Assembly: GCA_964404745.1 (NCBI GenBank)
Contig: CAYOLG010000008.1
Location: 1 to 64,000 of the forward strand
From: Pelagisphaera sp964404745
GTDB lineage: Bacteria > Verrucomicrobiota > Verrucomicrobiia > Opitutales > Opitutaceae
Reading direction: 5' to 3'
DNA: 64,000 nt
The position numbers and the translations under genes were made by a program. The notes under the pieces are model-generated. The model was not told the DNA's origin. It saw only the letters and a program-made list of their open reading frames with translations, and ran no database searches. Below, in pieces: positions 26,961 through 35,187 of the stretch. Position 1 is the first letter of the stretch. Each line of letters starts with the position of its first letter.

Positions 26961-28040
26961 CTATTTGAGAAAGGCTCGATCCGCCCAGATAGCGTATTCG
27001 GCTCGGAACGCTTGCAGATCGTCCCACACTTTCTTGAAGAACGGATCCTTGGCCGATTCTTCCGCGGCGACCTCTTCCCAGGTCTTCCGAAAAATCTCTA
27101 CCATTTCAGGCGACCATTGTTTGGCTTGCACCCCACGTTCTTCATTCCGTTTCATGGCCGCAGCCTGGATTGCCGTGCAGTAGGCGATCGAATGAAGGAT
27201 ACTGGATTTGCAGGCGGTTTCGATTTGGGCTTGCTGGGTATCGGAGAGACGCTCCCAGACACTCTTGTTGATGATCAGCTCGTGAGTAGTGGATTGCTGG
27301 TGCCATCCGGGGAAATAGTTATAGTTAACGAGCTTATGGAAACCTTGGCTTTCATCCACCGTAGGCAAGGAATACTCGGTCGCATCGATCACGCCTTTCT
27401 CCAATGCAGGAAAGATCTCACCTCCTGGTAGTACGGATACGGATACGCCAAGTTTTCCCATAACAACGCCGCCTAGGCCAAAGAACCGCATCTTCAGGTC
27501 TTTCAAGTCGTCGACGGAGGTTATCTCGTTGGCGAACCAGCCGCTCGTTTCAGGCGGGATGATGGCGCAGACCAGCACTTTGACGTCGAAGCCATTCCTG
27601 TCGTACATTTCTTGGTACAATTTCATCCCGTTGCCCTCGTAAAGCCAGGATAGAAACTCGGACGAATTTGGTCCAAAGGGCACGGCGCAGAAGAGCGGGG
27701 CGGAGGGAATCTTGCCTGCCCAGAATCCGGCAGCTCCGTATCCCGCATCCACTTTCCCGTCCGAAACGGCATCAAGAATTTCTAAGGGACCTACCAGCGC
27801 GTTTGGCTCGAATAGTTCGAAGGTTACGTTGCCGCCGCTGACGCGATCAAGCTCATTGGAGATATGGGTGAGCTGTTCGCCGATCACGTTGACCGAGACG
27901 GGAATGAAGGAAGCGAGCTCGATCCTGACTTTCCGATCTTGAGAAGGGCCTGCCGAAGCGTTTTCCGAGTGTGGCCCGCCGCAACCCGCGAGAATTGACG
28001 CGACGAGAGCAGACGTGAGAATGAGAATTGATTTAGTCAT
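26961..28040 (-). CDS. dctP: TRAP transporter solute-binding lipoprotein DctP
   Basis: Substrate-binding protein of the second TRAP system. ATG 28040 gives a lipoprotein signal, MTKSILILTSALVASILAGC, with lipidation Cys 20. It belongs to the DctP branch often annotated for monocarboxylate or 2-oxoacid TRAP systems, with features such as DAGYGAAGFWAGK, the loop LKMRFFGLGGVVMGKLG, LPGGEIFPALEKGVIDATEYS and NYNYFPGWHQQST. The E-Y/F and W-H residues are like those that bind 2-oxoacids with a calcium ion in related proteins. The ligand assignment is inference. Confidence 0.9.
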   Translation of the reverse strand: MTKSILILTSALVASILAGCGGPHSENASAGPSQDRKVRIELASFIPVSVNVIGEQLTHISNELDRVSGGNVTFELFEPNALVGPLEILDAVSDGKVDAGYGAAGFWAGKIPSAPLFCAVPFGPNSSEFLSWLYEGNGMKLYQEMYDRNGFDVKVLVCAIIPPETSGWFANEITSVDDLKDLKMRFFGLGGVVMGKLGVSVSVLPGGEIFPALEKGVIDATEYSLPTVDESQGFHKLVNYNYFPGWHQQSTTHELIINKSVWERLSDTQQAQIETACKSSILHSIAYCTAIQAAAMKRNEERGVQAKQWSPEMVEIFRKTWEEVAAEESAKDPFFKKVWDDLQAFRAEYAIWADRAFLK

Positions 28041-28228
28041 GGGGAGCCTAGAAATCCTGTTTTTGAGGGCGGCTTCAAGCGATCCATACAATCAAGGCAT
28101 TCACTGAAAGCATCGGAAAGTATGCTCGGCGGCTCAAAGGGCCACGGCAACTTCTTTTTGCCGTTATCCAGGAATCTGCTAAGGGCGAGAGCGGCCAGCG
28201 AAGCCCCGGATCGGCTCCTGTCCCAGCC

Positions 28229-28594
28229 CTACGATCGAGACGCCGCTGCTAGCCGCTGTTGCATAGCTTTGGTAAGTGCTTGCGGGTCATCGCATTGGGC
28301 AATCTCGCAAGCACTCTTAAGAGGTTCGATAGCATTCGGCTTCTCTACAAAAACAGCTGGGAGCTCTGCCTGTACTTTTGGATACTTCTCAGCGAACTCG
28401 TTGCGATGGAGGAAGGTCTTTTCGAACTCCAGCTCGTCGATAAAGTCCCGCAATTCGCTCCGCATGCTGGTCATTCCATAAGTGATGTAGCATAGATGGC
28501 ACTGGTAGGTCGAGGGCGACAGCGCCTTGTGGATGGCGTCTGCCATAGCGTTGAATAGGCCAGCGTCGGCATCGTGGACGAAGATCAACTTCAT
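28229..28594 (-). CDS. conserved small thiol protein of unknown function
   Basis: A 121-residue cytosolic protein starting MKLIFVHDADAGLFNAMADA. It carries a CxxC pair in TYQCHLCYITYGM, near residues 33-36. This layout (MKL-x-F-x-x-DAD-x-G, then SP-x-TYxCxLCxxTYG) is one I associate with a conserved uncharacterised bacterial family; the link is from memory and unverified. The two Cys and the small size suggest redox or metal binding, but no function is established. An in-frame start at 28717 is possible but adds residues unlike the family. Confidence 0.7.
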   Translation of the reverse strand: MKLIFVHDADAGLFNAMADAIHKALSPSTYQCHLCYITYGMTSMRSELRDFIDELEFEKTFLHRNEFAEKYPKVQAELPAVFVEKPNAIEPLKSACEIAQCDDPQALTKAMQQRLAAASRS

Positions 28595-28765
28595 ATTTTT
28601 CCTTCTGGTAAACGATTTAAGCGGGGCGTTGCGTTGAATGATCGCGAAGCCCGAAAAATAGCCTTCTCTCTCTTCAGATGGCATGGCTGATTGCCGACCT
28701 AAAGGATGGAACGACATAATAATTGGGTGGGTTTACAGGCCCACTCGTATCCGGAATCCGAAATT

Positions 28766-29348
28766 ATGAAGGCAATATTGGAAAGCGTTAGAACAGGGCT
28801 ACTTCTCTACTTTGTAATCCCCGTTCAAGCGATTGTCTGGACGGAAAGCCAGAGAATTGGAATTCGCGTCAATGAAGGGGACTCCGTTTCTGGCATATTC
28901 AACTTAGATCATTTCGATCCGCTGTATCATACGATCTCGTAAGTTGCGGTCTCGTTCGCGTTCTCGGATGGAAGGCGTCGGGAAGATCGCTTTGGCGATT
29001 GGGCGGATGACTAGGTGGGAACGGATTGGATTTGGTTGGGTAAGCGCGAGCTCAAATAGTTACCTTCTAGCGGATTTACGGCGGGACGGCTCTATAGGCT
29101 ACCTTGTTCGGGCCAGAGACTTCCCAGGTATGAGCAGTACGAACAATTTCCATTTAGAAAGAGCCAGGATTACGGCCTTTGGGAAAGGGAATCTGGCTCA
29201 TCACAATGTTCCCGATGGTGGGCACAGCCTGACTTTGCTCGCGCTAGGATTGATTGCCCTAGCGGGTGGGGCTCGTATCGCGAAAAATCCGCAGCTTGGG
29301 TTGAAGCGGTGCTGGGTCGCCGCTCTCGGCGGTTTCTTCGAAACCTGA
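28766..29348 (+). pseudogene. broken VPDSG-CTERM-type exported protein
   Basis: From ATG 28766 a signal-like sequence (LLLYFVIPVQAIVW) and a protein-like segment run to TAA at 28940-28942. In the same frame the reading continues sensibly (VAVSFAFSDGRR ... GDWADD) to TAG 29012. The next frame then carries on from about 29010 with a typical sorted-protein C-terminus: RITAFGKG, the motif VPDGG, a hydrophobic helix LTLLALGLIALAGGA and a basic R. VPDSG-CTERM is the exosortase-type sorting signal described in Verrucomicrobiota. One stop and one frameshift show decay, or two sequence errors. A 20-residue tail after the basic residue is also atypical. Confidence 0.68.
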
Positions 29349-29362
29349 TCGACGTTTTTGCG

Positions 29363-29438
29363 TGGTAGCAGCCGATCTCCGAGTGGCCACCCTTTTTCAG
29401 ATTACTGTTTATGGCCGTTCGGAGATCAGCCGCTACCA
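29363..29438. repeat. inverted repeat, REP-like palindrome
   Basis: Arms at 29363-29388 (beginning TGGTAGCAGCCGATCTCCGA) and 29412-29438 (ending CGGAGATCAGCCGCTACCA) pair at most positions around a 23-base spacer. It lies immediately after the VPDSG-CTERM pseudogene and before the 3' end of cmoB. The structure is typical of repetitive extragenic palindromes. No second copy is seen in this window. Confidence 0.6.
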
Positions 29439-29473
29439 TTTGCACGTTTGTTATCGCTAGCCCTCAGTGATCT

Positions 29474-30454
29474 TCACTTGGAAGCCACGAAAATCGCTCT
29501 TTGGGGACTGGGGTAGCCTTCGATGGTCTTGGAAGGATCTTCAGGATTCAGAAACGTTTCGAGGGAATCGAAATGCATCCATTCGGTGCTCCGCTGTTCT
29601 TCGGGGGTGGTCGATGAAACATCGACGAGATTGATATCTCGATAGCCGCAGCGCGCCAGCCAGCTCTCCAAAGTTAGGCAACTGGGGATGAACCAGGTAT
29701 TTCGCATCTTGGCATAGCGCCCTTTGGGCAACAGGGAATAGCCTTCGGGCCCATCGACGACCAGAGTTTCCAGGACAAGCTCTCCACTGGGAGTTAGAAG
29801 ACTCCCGAGTTCTAGCAAGTGATCAAGGGGAGATCGCCGGTGATAGAGAACTCCCATGGAAAACACCGTGTTGAAGACGGGGATCGATTTAGGAAGCTGC
29901 TCAATTGAAAAAGGGAGAACCCAAGCCGGTACCGTGTTGGGCAGGTATCGGCGGGCGAACAGTGATTGGACCACGTAGAGGAGATAAGGATCGATTCCGA
30001 GGACCAGCTTGGCCTGCTCGCCAGCCATTCGATAGCTGTAGTAGCCGTTGCCGGATCCGATATCGAGCGCGAGTCGATCTTTTAGCGGGGAGATGGCCTG
30101 CCTTAATCGATCCCACTTCAGGTTGGATCGCCACTCGGTATCCAGTTCCATGCCGAAGTAACTCCATGGCCCCTTGCGCCAAGGGTGAAGAGACATGAGC
30201 GAATCTTTTAGGATGCTCCTTTGATCCTCTTTCAGATCGTCTGCATGTCCGATGCTGATAGCGTCTTGGTCAAGGTGTAGTCGAGTGGGAGTTGCCTGAG
30301 GCATTCGCTCCAAGGACTGAATCCATCTAGGAAGGTGTCCGTTGCTCGACGAGCAAAGGTTGTCTCGAATTCCCTGGGCAACATCATCGAGCCATGGATG
30401 CAGATCCGTAGACCGGATTTGATCGTACAAGGGCTGATAGATTTGTTCGAACAT
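29474..30454 (-). CDS. cmoB: tRNA U34 carboxymethyltransferase CmoB
   Basis: Transfers a carboxymethyl group from carboxy-SAM to 5-hydroxyuridine at tRNA position 34, giving cmo5U. The 326-residue length equals the E. coli enzyme. Motifs include RKGPWSYFGMELDTEWRS, the SAM-site LALDIGSGNGYYSYRM near residues 128-143, GIDPYLLYVVQ, and FSMGVLYHRRSPLDHL. The wobble modification includes tRNA-Pro(TGG), a gene for which lies at 16506. It lies 28 bases downstream of cmoA, so the two form an operon. Confidence 0.95.
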   Translation of the reverse strand: MFEQIYQPLYDQIRSTDLHPWLDDVAQGIRDNLCSSSNGHLPRWIQSLERMPQATPTRLHLDQDAISIGHADDLKEDQRSILKDSLMSLHPWRKGPWSYFGMELDTEWRSNLKWDRLRQAISPLKDRLALDIGSGNGYYSYRMAGEQAKLVLGIDPYLLYVVQSLFARRYLPNTVPAWVLPFSIEQLPKSIPVFNTVFSMGVLYHRRSPLDHLLELGSLLTPSGELVLETLVVDGPEGYSLLPKGRYAKMRNTWFIPSCLTLESWLARCGYRDINLVDVSSTTPEEQRSTEWMHFDSLETFLNPEDPSKTIEGYPSPQRAIFVASK

Positions 30455-30482
30455 TCTTTAGCTGGCTACGCGAATTTGATGC

Positions 30483-31232
30483 CTATTTAATTGCCAAAAT
30501 GGATACGAAATTAAAGCATTGTAGCCAGACTTCACAGTGGCTGAAACCCGCTTCTCGAAGGCGAGATTTGTGCTCGTCGATGGTTTCGGCAATCAGCACA
30601 TTTTCCAGAGAAGCCCGTTTTTGACTGACCTCCATATGGCTATAGCCATTCGATCGCTTGAAATCATGATGAAGCTCAAAAAGCGAATCTTGGATACGGT
30701 GATCTTTGAACTGGACTTTTTCCGATAGCAGCAGGGCCCCGCCCGGGTTCATCCCCGCGACGACCTTTGCGAAGAGGGATAGGCGTTGGTCGACGGGCAC
30801 GAATTGCAGAGTGAAATTCAAGAGCGCCACGGAAGCATTCGAATATTCTGTTTCCAGAATATCATTACAAATAAGTTCCCAAGTCTGCTCTAGTTTCGCG
30901 ACTCTCAAATTTTCCCTGCATCGATTTAGCATAGGTTGAGCATTGTCGATTCCGAAAAGCTCCATGGAGGCGGGCAGGCCATCCGCGATGGCAATCAATC
31001 CGGCTCCGATCGAACAACCTAGATCGTAGGCTCTGGTTCGCGGTTGGCCAAAGCGTTTAGCGATCAAGGGCATCAATGAAAGGGTCATCCCATACCCGGG
31101 AACCGATCGGCGTATCATGTCATCGAAAACTTGGGCTACGGAATTGTCGAAGACGAACTTTCCAATCTGCTCGATTGGCTTGGCGAACAGTTGGTCTTTG
31201 GGACCGTCGGGTGGGTGCATGCCGTCAAACAA
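30483..31232 (-). CDS. cmoA: carboxy-SAM synthase CmoA
   Basis: Makes carboxy-S-adenosylmethionine from SAM and prephenate for CmoB. The 249-residue protein shows FDNSVAQVFDDMIRRSVPGYG, the SAM-binding YDLGCSIGAGLIAIA near residues 69-83, and LNFTLQFVPVDQR, all close to the known CmoA sequence. It starts at ATG 31232, or possibly 31220 (MHPPDG). It is upstream of cmoB on the same strand and divergent from miaB, another tRNA modification gene. Confidence 0.94.
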   Translation of the reverse strand: MFDGMHPPDGPKDQLFAKPIEQIGKFVFDNSVAQVFDDMIRRSVPGYGMTLSLMPLIAKRFGQPRTRAYDLGCSIGAGLIAIADGLPASMELFGIDNAQPMLNRCRENLRVAKLEQTWELICNDILETEYSNASVALLNFTLQFVPVDQRLSLFAKVVAGMNPGGALLLSEKVQFKDHRIQDSLFELHHDFKRSNGYSHMEVSQKRASLENVLIAETIDEHKSRLREAGFSHCEVWLQCFNFVSILAIK

Positions 31233-31304
31233 TCTTTAGGGGTTCGATTCCGCAAGCGGTTTTACGGCTTGTCGGGGGGAATGATTTTTGCGGTAAATGG
31301 TTCC

Positions 31305-31445
31305 ATGGCTAAGAACAATGGAAAGTGGGTTGTGGGAATAATTTTACTGGCGGTCGCTATTTTGGCCTTCATTTCGACGCGATTAAAGCAGGATATGATG
31401 GACCGGACTCCCAAGCCTGAAGCGCAGGCTACGGGAACTCCCTAG
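31305..31445 (+). CDS. small single-membrane-segment protein
   Basis: A 46-residue frame, MAKNNGKWVVGIILLAVAIL followed by a short helix end and a polar tail. The basic N-terminus plus one hydrophobic segment looks like a genuine small membrane protein. Its tail overlaps a region with an AGCCTG/CAGGCT hairpin, so the exact C-terminus may derive from a repeat. It lies upstream of miaB and divergent from cmoA. No function is known. Confidence 0.45.
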   Translation: MAKNNGKWVVGIILLAVAILAFISTRLKQDMMDRTPKPEAQATGTP

Positions 31446-31783
31446 CAAGAGTGCGATCAGGTTCTTCCTCTTGTTATCGAGCGGGCAAGGCTTATCCAGA
31501 GAACGCGCATGGGTGTCAATATAAGCGAATTTCGCCGACTAGTTGGTGTAGAAAGCTCGCTTGCGAGCGAAGGTATTCTTGGATTGGCCCTCGTTGTTCG
31601 CTCGCAAGCGAGCTTCCCACATAGCTAATAATTTAGGTCGGTGTCCGTTCGCCCCTGCTGGAGCAAGGTCATGTTGACGCTCGAACGGAGTAGATAGTCT
31701 ATCCAAATTATGATAAGATCGGGACTTCTTCTTGTTTGACCTGGGGGAGGGAACCCCTATCCCGTTGGGGTCCTCGTAAAGCC
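31446..31783. repeat. gene-free region with dispersed palindromic repeats
   Basis: This 338-base gap before miaB has no supported gene. Bases 31502-31527 (AACGCGCATGGGTGTCAATA and on) match 43233-43258 at about 22 of 26 positions. A strong inverted repeat follows: 31549-31570 with 31598-31619, each arm containing AAGCTCGCTTGCGAGCGA, two mismatches over 22 bases. A further copy of the arm, including the preceding GGTGTAG, lies at 43985-44010. Confidence 0.65.
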
Positions 31784-33148
31784 ATGAATCGAGTTTTCAT
31801 CAAGACCTACGGTTGCCAAATGAACGAGCGAGACAGCGAGCAAGTCGCCTCCTCGCTGCGGGATCGTGGCTACTCGGTAGTGGATAACGAGTTCGATGCG
31901 GATGTAGTCCTCCTGAATACCTGTAGCGTCAGAGACCAGGCGGAGCAAAAGGCGATTGGCAAGGCGGGCTATTTGGCCAAGCGCAAGAAAACCGATCCGA
32001 GTTTCATGATAGGGATCATGGGCTGTATGGCCCAGAATCGTGGGAGCGAGCTTTTGGAAAGACTCCCCGATTTGGATTTAGTGGTAGGAACGCAGCGTTT
32101 CCACGCTGTGCCGGACCATTTGGACAATTTGGTTCAGAGCTACGCCGCTCAAGGTCCGAGACCCTCTTCGATAGTGGATCTGGATGAAGAAGCGGATTCC
32201 CAGAATACGATTCGGGACCATTTGCCGAAAGATAATCAAGTGCGAGCCTTTGTATCCATCATGCAAGGATGCAATATGAACTGCGCTTTTTGTATCGTCC
32301 CCAAAACCCGTGGAAGCGAGCGCTCGCGCCCGATGGAGCATATCGTCGAAGAAGTCGAAGAGCTGGCGGATAGAGGCGTTAAGGAGGTGACCCTTCTTGG
32401 GCAAATCGTTACCAGCTATGGCCGACGCGAGTTCCCTGTCGTTGGCGGGAAGTCGCCGTTCGTGCAGTTAATCGAAAAAGTAAACGATGTGGCGGGCATT
32501 GAGCGAATTCGGTTCACGTCTCCCCACCCCCGAGGATTCAAGCAGGACTTGGTCGAGGCTTACCGGGACGTTCCCAAGCTGTGCGAGTACGTGCACCTGC
32601 CTCTTCAGGCGGGTTGCAACAAGACTCTGAGGGCGATGAATCGTCCGTACACCAAGGAACGCTATGAGGAGATTGTGGGATCCTTGCGAGCGGTGGCCCC
32701 GGACATGTGCTTCTCCACTGACATTATCGTTGGATTTCCAGGCGAGACGAAAGCGGACTTCGAGGAGTCGGCGGAATTTTTCGAGGAAATTGGTTTTGAT
32801 ATGTCTTATATTTTTAAATACAGCATTCGATCGGGCACGTTGGCAGCGGATATGCAGGACCAGGTGCCGACCGAAGAGAAGGAGCGCCGCAATCAAGTCC
32901 TCTTGGATATCCTCTCGAAACGTTCATTGTGGAGAAACGAGCAGCTAGTTGGAAAAACGGAAGAGGTGCTGGTCGAGGGACCGGCGAAAAAGGGCGGGCG
33001 ATTCACAGGCAAGACCCGGGGTTACCGAAATGCGCTTTTCGAGGGCGACGAACGGCTCATCGGGCAATTGGTTCAATTGAAGGTAAACCGGGCGACGGCG
33101 AGTTCCATATACGGAGACCTGGTTTTGGCTGGAGTGGATACAGACTAA
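31784..33148 (+). CDS. miaB: tRNA-2-methylthio-N6-dimethylallyladenosine synthase MiaB
   Basis: Radical-SAM methylthiotransferase acting on i6A37 of tRNAs. From ATG 31784 the protein has about 454 residues. The N-terminal MTTase domain (FIKTYGCQMNERDSE, LLNTCSVRDQAEQKA, GIMGCMAQ) supplies three cluster-binding Cys. The radical-SAM motif is CNMNCAFCIVP near residues 163-173. A C-terminal TRAM domain ends the protein (EEVLVEGPAKKGG ... GQLVQLKVNRA). It lies near cmoA/cmoB, giving a tRNA modification cluster. An upstream in-frame ATG at 31736 adds unrelated residues and is rejected. Confidence 0.96.
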   Translation: MNRVFIKTYGCQMNERDSEQVASSLRDRGYSVVDNEFDADVVLLNTCSVRDQAEQKAIGKAGYLAKRKKTDPSFMIGIMGCMAQNRGSELLERLPDLDLVVGTQRFHAVPDHLDNLVQSYAAQGPRPSSIVDLDEEADSQNTIRDHLPKDNQVRAFVSIMQGCNMNCAFCIVPKTRGSERSRPMEHIVEEVEELADRGVKEVTLLGQIVTSYGRREFPVVGGKSPFVQLIEKVNDVAGIERIRFTSPHPRGFKQDLVEAYRDVPKLCEYVHLPLQAGCNKTLRAMNRPYTKERYEEIVGSLRAVAPDMCFSTDIIVGFPGETKADFEESAEFFEEIGFDMSYIFKYSIRSGTLAADMQDQVPTEEKERRNQVLLDILSKRSLWRNEQLVGKTEEVLVEGPAKKGGRFTGKTRGYRNALFEGDERLIGQLVQLKVNRATASSIYGDLVLAGVDTD

Positions 33149-33159
33149 TCTTACAATAG

Positions 33160-33705
33160 ATGGAATTAACCTTATTTCAATCAACCTTACTGGCGGGCTT
33201 GCTGCTTATCGCGGTGGGAACGCTATTCGCTTCAACTAGCAAGCGCGTCGCCGGCCTTGTGAAATCGTTTCCTAGATCGCGATTGGCGGCTTACGTGACT
33301 ATGGGGCTTGGCGGCGTTTGGACTCTGTACGAAGTGGCCAACCTAGGCGAGGCCAACTATGGCGAATATCGCCAATATATTTTTGTCGCTTTCGCGGTAA
33401 TTGGGTTACTGTCGTTTAAGTACGCTCCCGATTTCCTCTCGGTCAGAGGCGGTTGCATTATTTACCTGCTTTTGGCCAATTTGATATTGGGAGGAGCCTT
33501 CGGTCGTTATGAAGAGCCTTTGCGATTGTTCATGGTGGCTCCGATTTATTTCGGTATAGCCCTGTCACTGTACTTGGGATATTCGCCATTTCGAATGCGG
33601 GACTTCTTTTCTTGGCTATTCGCTACCGATGGCCGCCCTCGAAAGCTTGGGCTTGCGTTTTTGATTTACGGCGGGTTCGTCAGCGCCCTTGCATTCGCGT
33701 ACTAG
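33160..33705 (+). CDS. integral membrane protein, unknown
   Basis: A 181-residue protein with about six hydrophobic segments, starting MELTLFQSTLLAGLLLIAVG and ending with LAFLIYGGFVSALAFAY. It has no recognisable catalytic motif. Polar loops contain conserved-looking YGEYRQY and GRYEEPLRLF. It is located 11 bases after miaB and 35 bases before gmk, so it is probably cotranscribed with them. No function proposed. Confidence 0.78.
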   Translation: MELTLFQSTLLAGLLLIAVGTLFASTSKRVAGLVKSFPRSRLAAYVTMGLGGVWTLYEVANLGEANYGEYRQYIFVAFAVIGLLSFKYAPDFLSVRGGCIIYLLLANLILGGAFGRYEEPLRLFMVAPIYFGIALSLYLGYSPFRMRDFFSWLFATDGRPRKLGLAFLIYGGFVSALAFAY

Positions 33706-33740
33706 GATAGCCGAGATTTGCCAATTTTTGTACCGAATAG

Positions 33741-34358
33741 ATGGATGTCACTCCCGAAACTGAAGTTGCTCTCTTATTGATACTGGCGGGACCCGCTGGT
33801 AGTGGGAAAACAACGCTCTGCGATCGTTTGGTGGATGAGAATGATCGCGTAGAGCGTGTAGTGACGTGTACGACGCGGACCCCTCGTGAAGGGGAAACCG
33901 ATGGGTTGGACTATTATTTCCTTTCGGATGCCCAGTTCGACGCCAAAGTCGAATCTGGGGAATTTCTCGAGTGGGCTCGCGTGCACACTTATCGCTACGG
34001 CACCTTGAAATCCACTATCGAAACCAAGCTGGAAGACGCTGTGGATCTGGTCATGAATATTGACGTCCAGGGCGTAGCTTCGATTCAGGAGGCTGCTGGA
34101 AAGCAACCGGCCATCGATCAGCGACTTGTGACCGTTTTCCTTATGCCCTCGAGTTTCGAGGAACTGAAGGAACGCCTTCGAGGGAGGGGTAAGGACGACG
34201 AGGTGGAAATCGCTTGTCGGATCGAGTCTGCCGAGAGGGAAGTCGGACAGTGGCGTTCGTTTGATTACCTCATCCGTTCCAAGTCAAAAGCAGAGGACTT
34301 TTCGGCGATCACCAGCATTTGGCAGGCGGAAAAGCGTCGAGTTGCCAGATACCTTTAA
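33741..34358 (+). CDS. gmk: guanylate kinase
   Basis: Phosphorylates GMP to GDP with ATP. The 205-residue protein has the P-loop AGPAGSGKTT near residues 16-25, the GMP-binding segment VTCTTRTPREGETDGLDYYF, and FLEWARVHTYRYGTLKST, all diagnostic for guanylate kinase. The lid region RLRGRGKDDEVEIACRIESA is intact. It ends the miaB-membrane protein-gmk run. Confidence 0.95.
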   Translation: MDVTPETEVALLLILAGPAGSGKTTLCDRLVDENDRVERVVTCTTRTPREGETDGLDYYFLSDAQFDAKVESGEFLEWARVHTYRYGTLKSTIETKLEDAVDLVMNIDVQGVASIQEAAGKQPAIDQRLVTVFLMPSSFEELKERLRGRGKDDEVEIACRIESAEREVGQWRSFDYLIRSKSKAEDFSAITSIWQAEKRRVARYL

Positions 34359-34365
34359 GAGGTAG

Positions 34366-34387
34366 AGGAGGGCCGGTTCGGTCCTCC
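34366..34387. repeat. hairpin GGAGGGCCGG...GGTCCTCC after gmk
   Basis: An inverted copy of the 4706-4724 palindrome with small changes, starting 7 bases after the gmk stop. It could help end the gmk transcript, but no T run follows. The rest of the gap to the next gene (34388-34625) contains no feature I can support. Confidence 0.45.
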
Positions 34388-34676
34388 GCCCGCGGAAACC
34401 GGAGAGTCGAGCCGATCTTCTCTACCATTCAGAATGCCTCAGAGCTTGCTTCAGGGATCGTTCATTAGCCCAATTGCAGAATTCAGGCGCATCCTCTGCA
34501 ATCAAAGGGATTAAACGGCCGTATTATCCCGGTAAGCGGCCTGCGAGGGTCCCTCTTTGGTCCGCGTCCACGACAACCTTTAGATTCCTCTAGGTTTGAG
34601 ATTCCAGACAAAAAGGCATTTGAAAATGGGAGAAGCAGCCGTATCACTTTCATCAAGATCGACCGAATCTTGTACT

Positions 34677-35168
34677 ATGACCTCCAATCAGCAATCGGCG
34701 GAACGGGCTGAGCTTAGCGACGCCGAACTCGTTCAGGCCGGCTATCGTTACGCCTTGTCGATCGCTCGTCACCACCAGGATGCGGAGGATTTGGTGCAGC
34801 AAGCCTGGATGAAGCTATCTCGCGCTTATGGCAAAGTAGAGGGGATTCCAGTCTTATTCCGGGCGATTCGGAATCTCTTTTACGATCAAAAAAGGAGAAG
34901 CAAAATAGTCCAATTTGAGCCCCTGGAATCGCATCCGGAAAATGGTCGGTCTGAACCAAAAGGCGTATCCATGGATATGGAGCTGTTGATGAGCCGTCTC
35001 AGGCCGGAGGAAAGGGAAGCTCTATACCTCAACGTCGTCGAAGGCTATACGGCTAGCGAAATATCCGAGCAAACCGGCTCGCCGCGAGGTACGATCTTGA
35101 GCCATATCCACCGAGCCAGGCAGAAGCTGGCCAAGGCTTTGGGAAGCGAGTTTCGCGAAAGCAATTAA
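34677..35168 (+). CDS. ECF-type RNA polymerase sigma factor
   Basis: Second ECF sigma factor, about 163 residues from ATG 34677; ATG 34626 is a possible alternative adding 17 residues. Region 2 is present as ARHHQDAEDLVQQAWMKLSR and FRAIRNLFYDQKRR. Region 4 is LYLNVVEGYTASEISEQTGS followed by PRGTILSHIHRARQKL, a clear helix-turn-helix. The linker is short, as in compact ECF groups. It is followed 19 bases later by a gene for a membrane-anchored protein that is probably its anti-sigma partner. Confidence 0.88.
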   Translation: MTSNQQSAERAELSDAELVQAGYRYALSIARHHQDAEDLVQQAWMKLSRAYGKVEGIPVLFRAIRNLFYDQKRRSKIVQFEPLESHPENGRSEPKGVSMDMELLMSRLRPEEREALYLNVVEGYTASEISEQTGSPRGTILSHIHRARQKLAKALGSEFRESN

Positions 35169-35187
35169 GCGAGAGGAATTCACTGCC

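Noticed and set aside
28944..29348. Independent 134-codon gene
   Set aside because: Its first codons are poor, and its C-terminal VPDGG region fits as the broken end of the gene starting at 28766.
31131..31304. N-terminal extension of the small membrane protein before miaB
   Set aside because: It is antisense to cmoA and the codons look non-coding; only the last 46 codons look protein-like.
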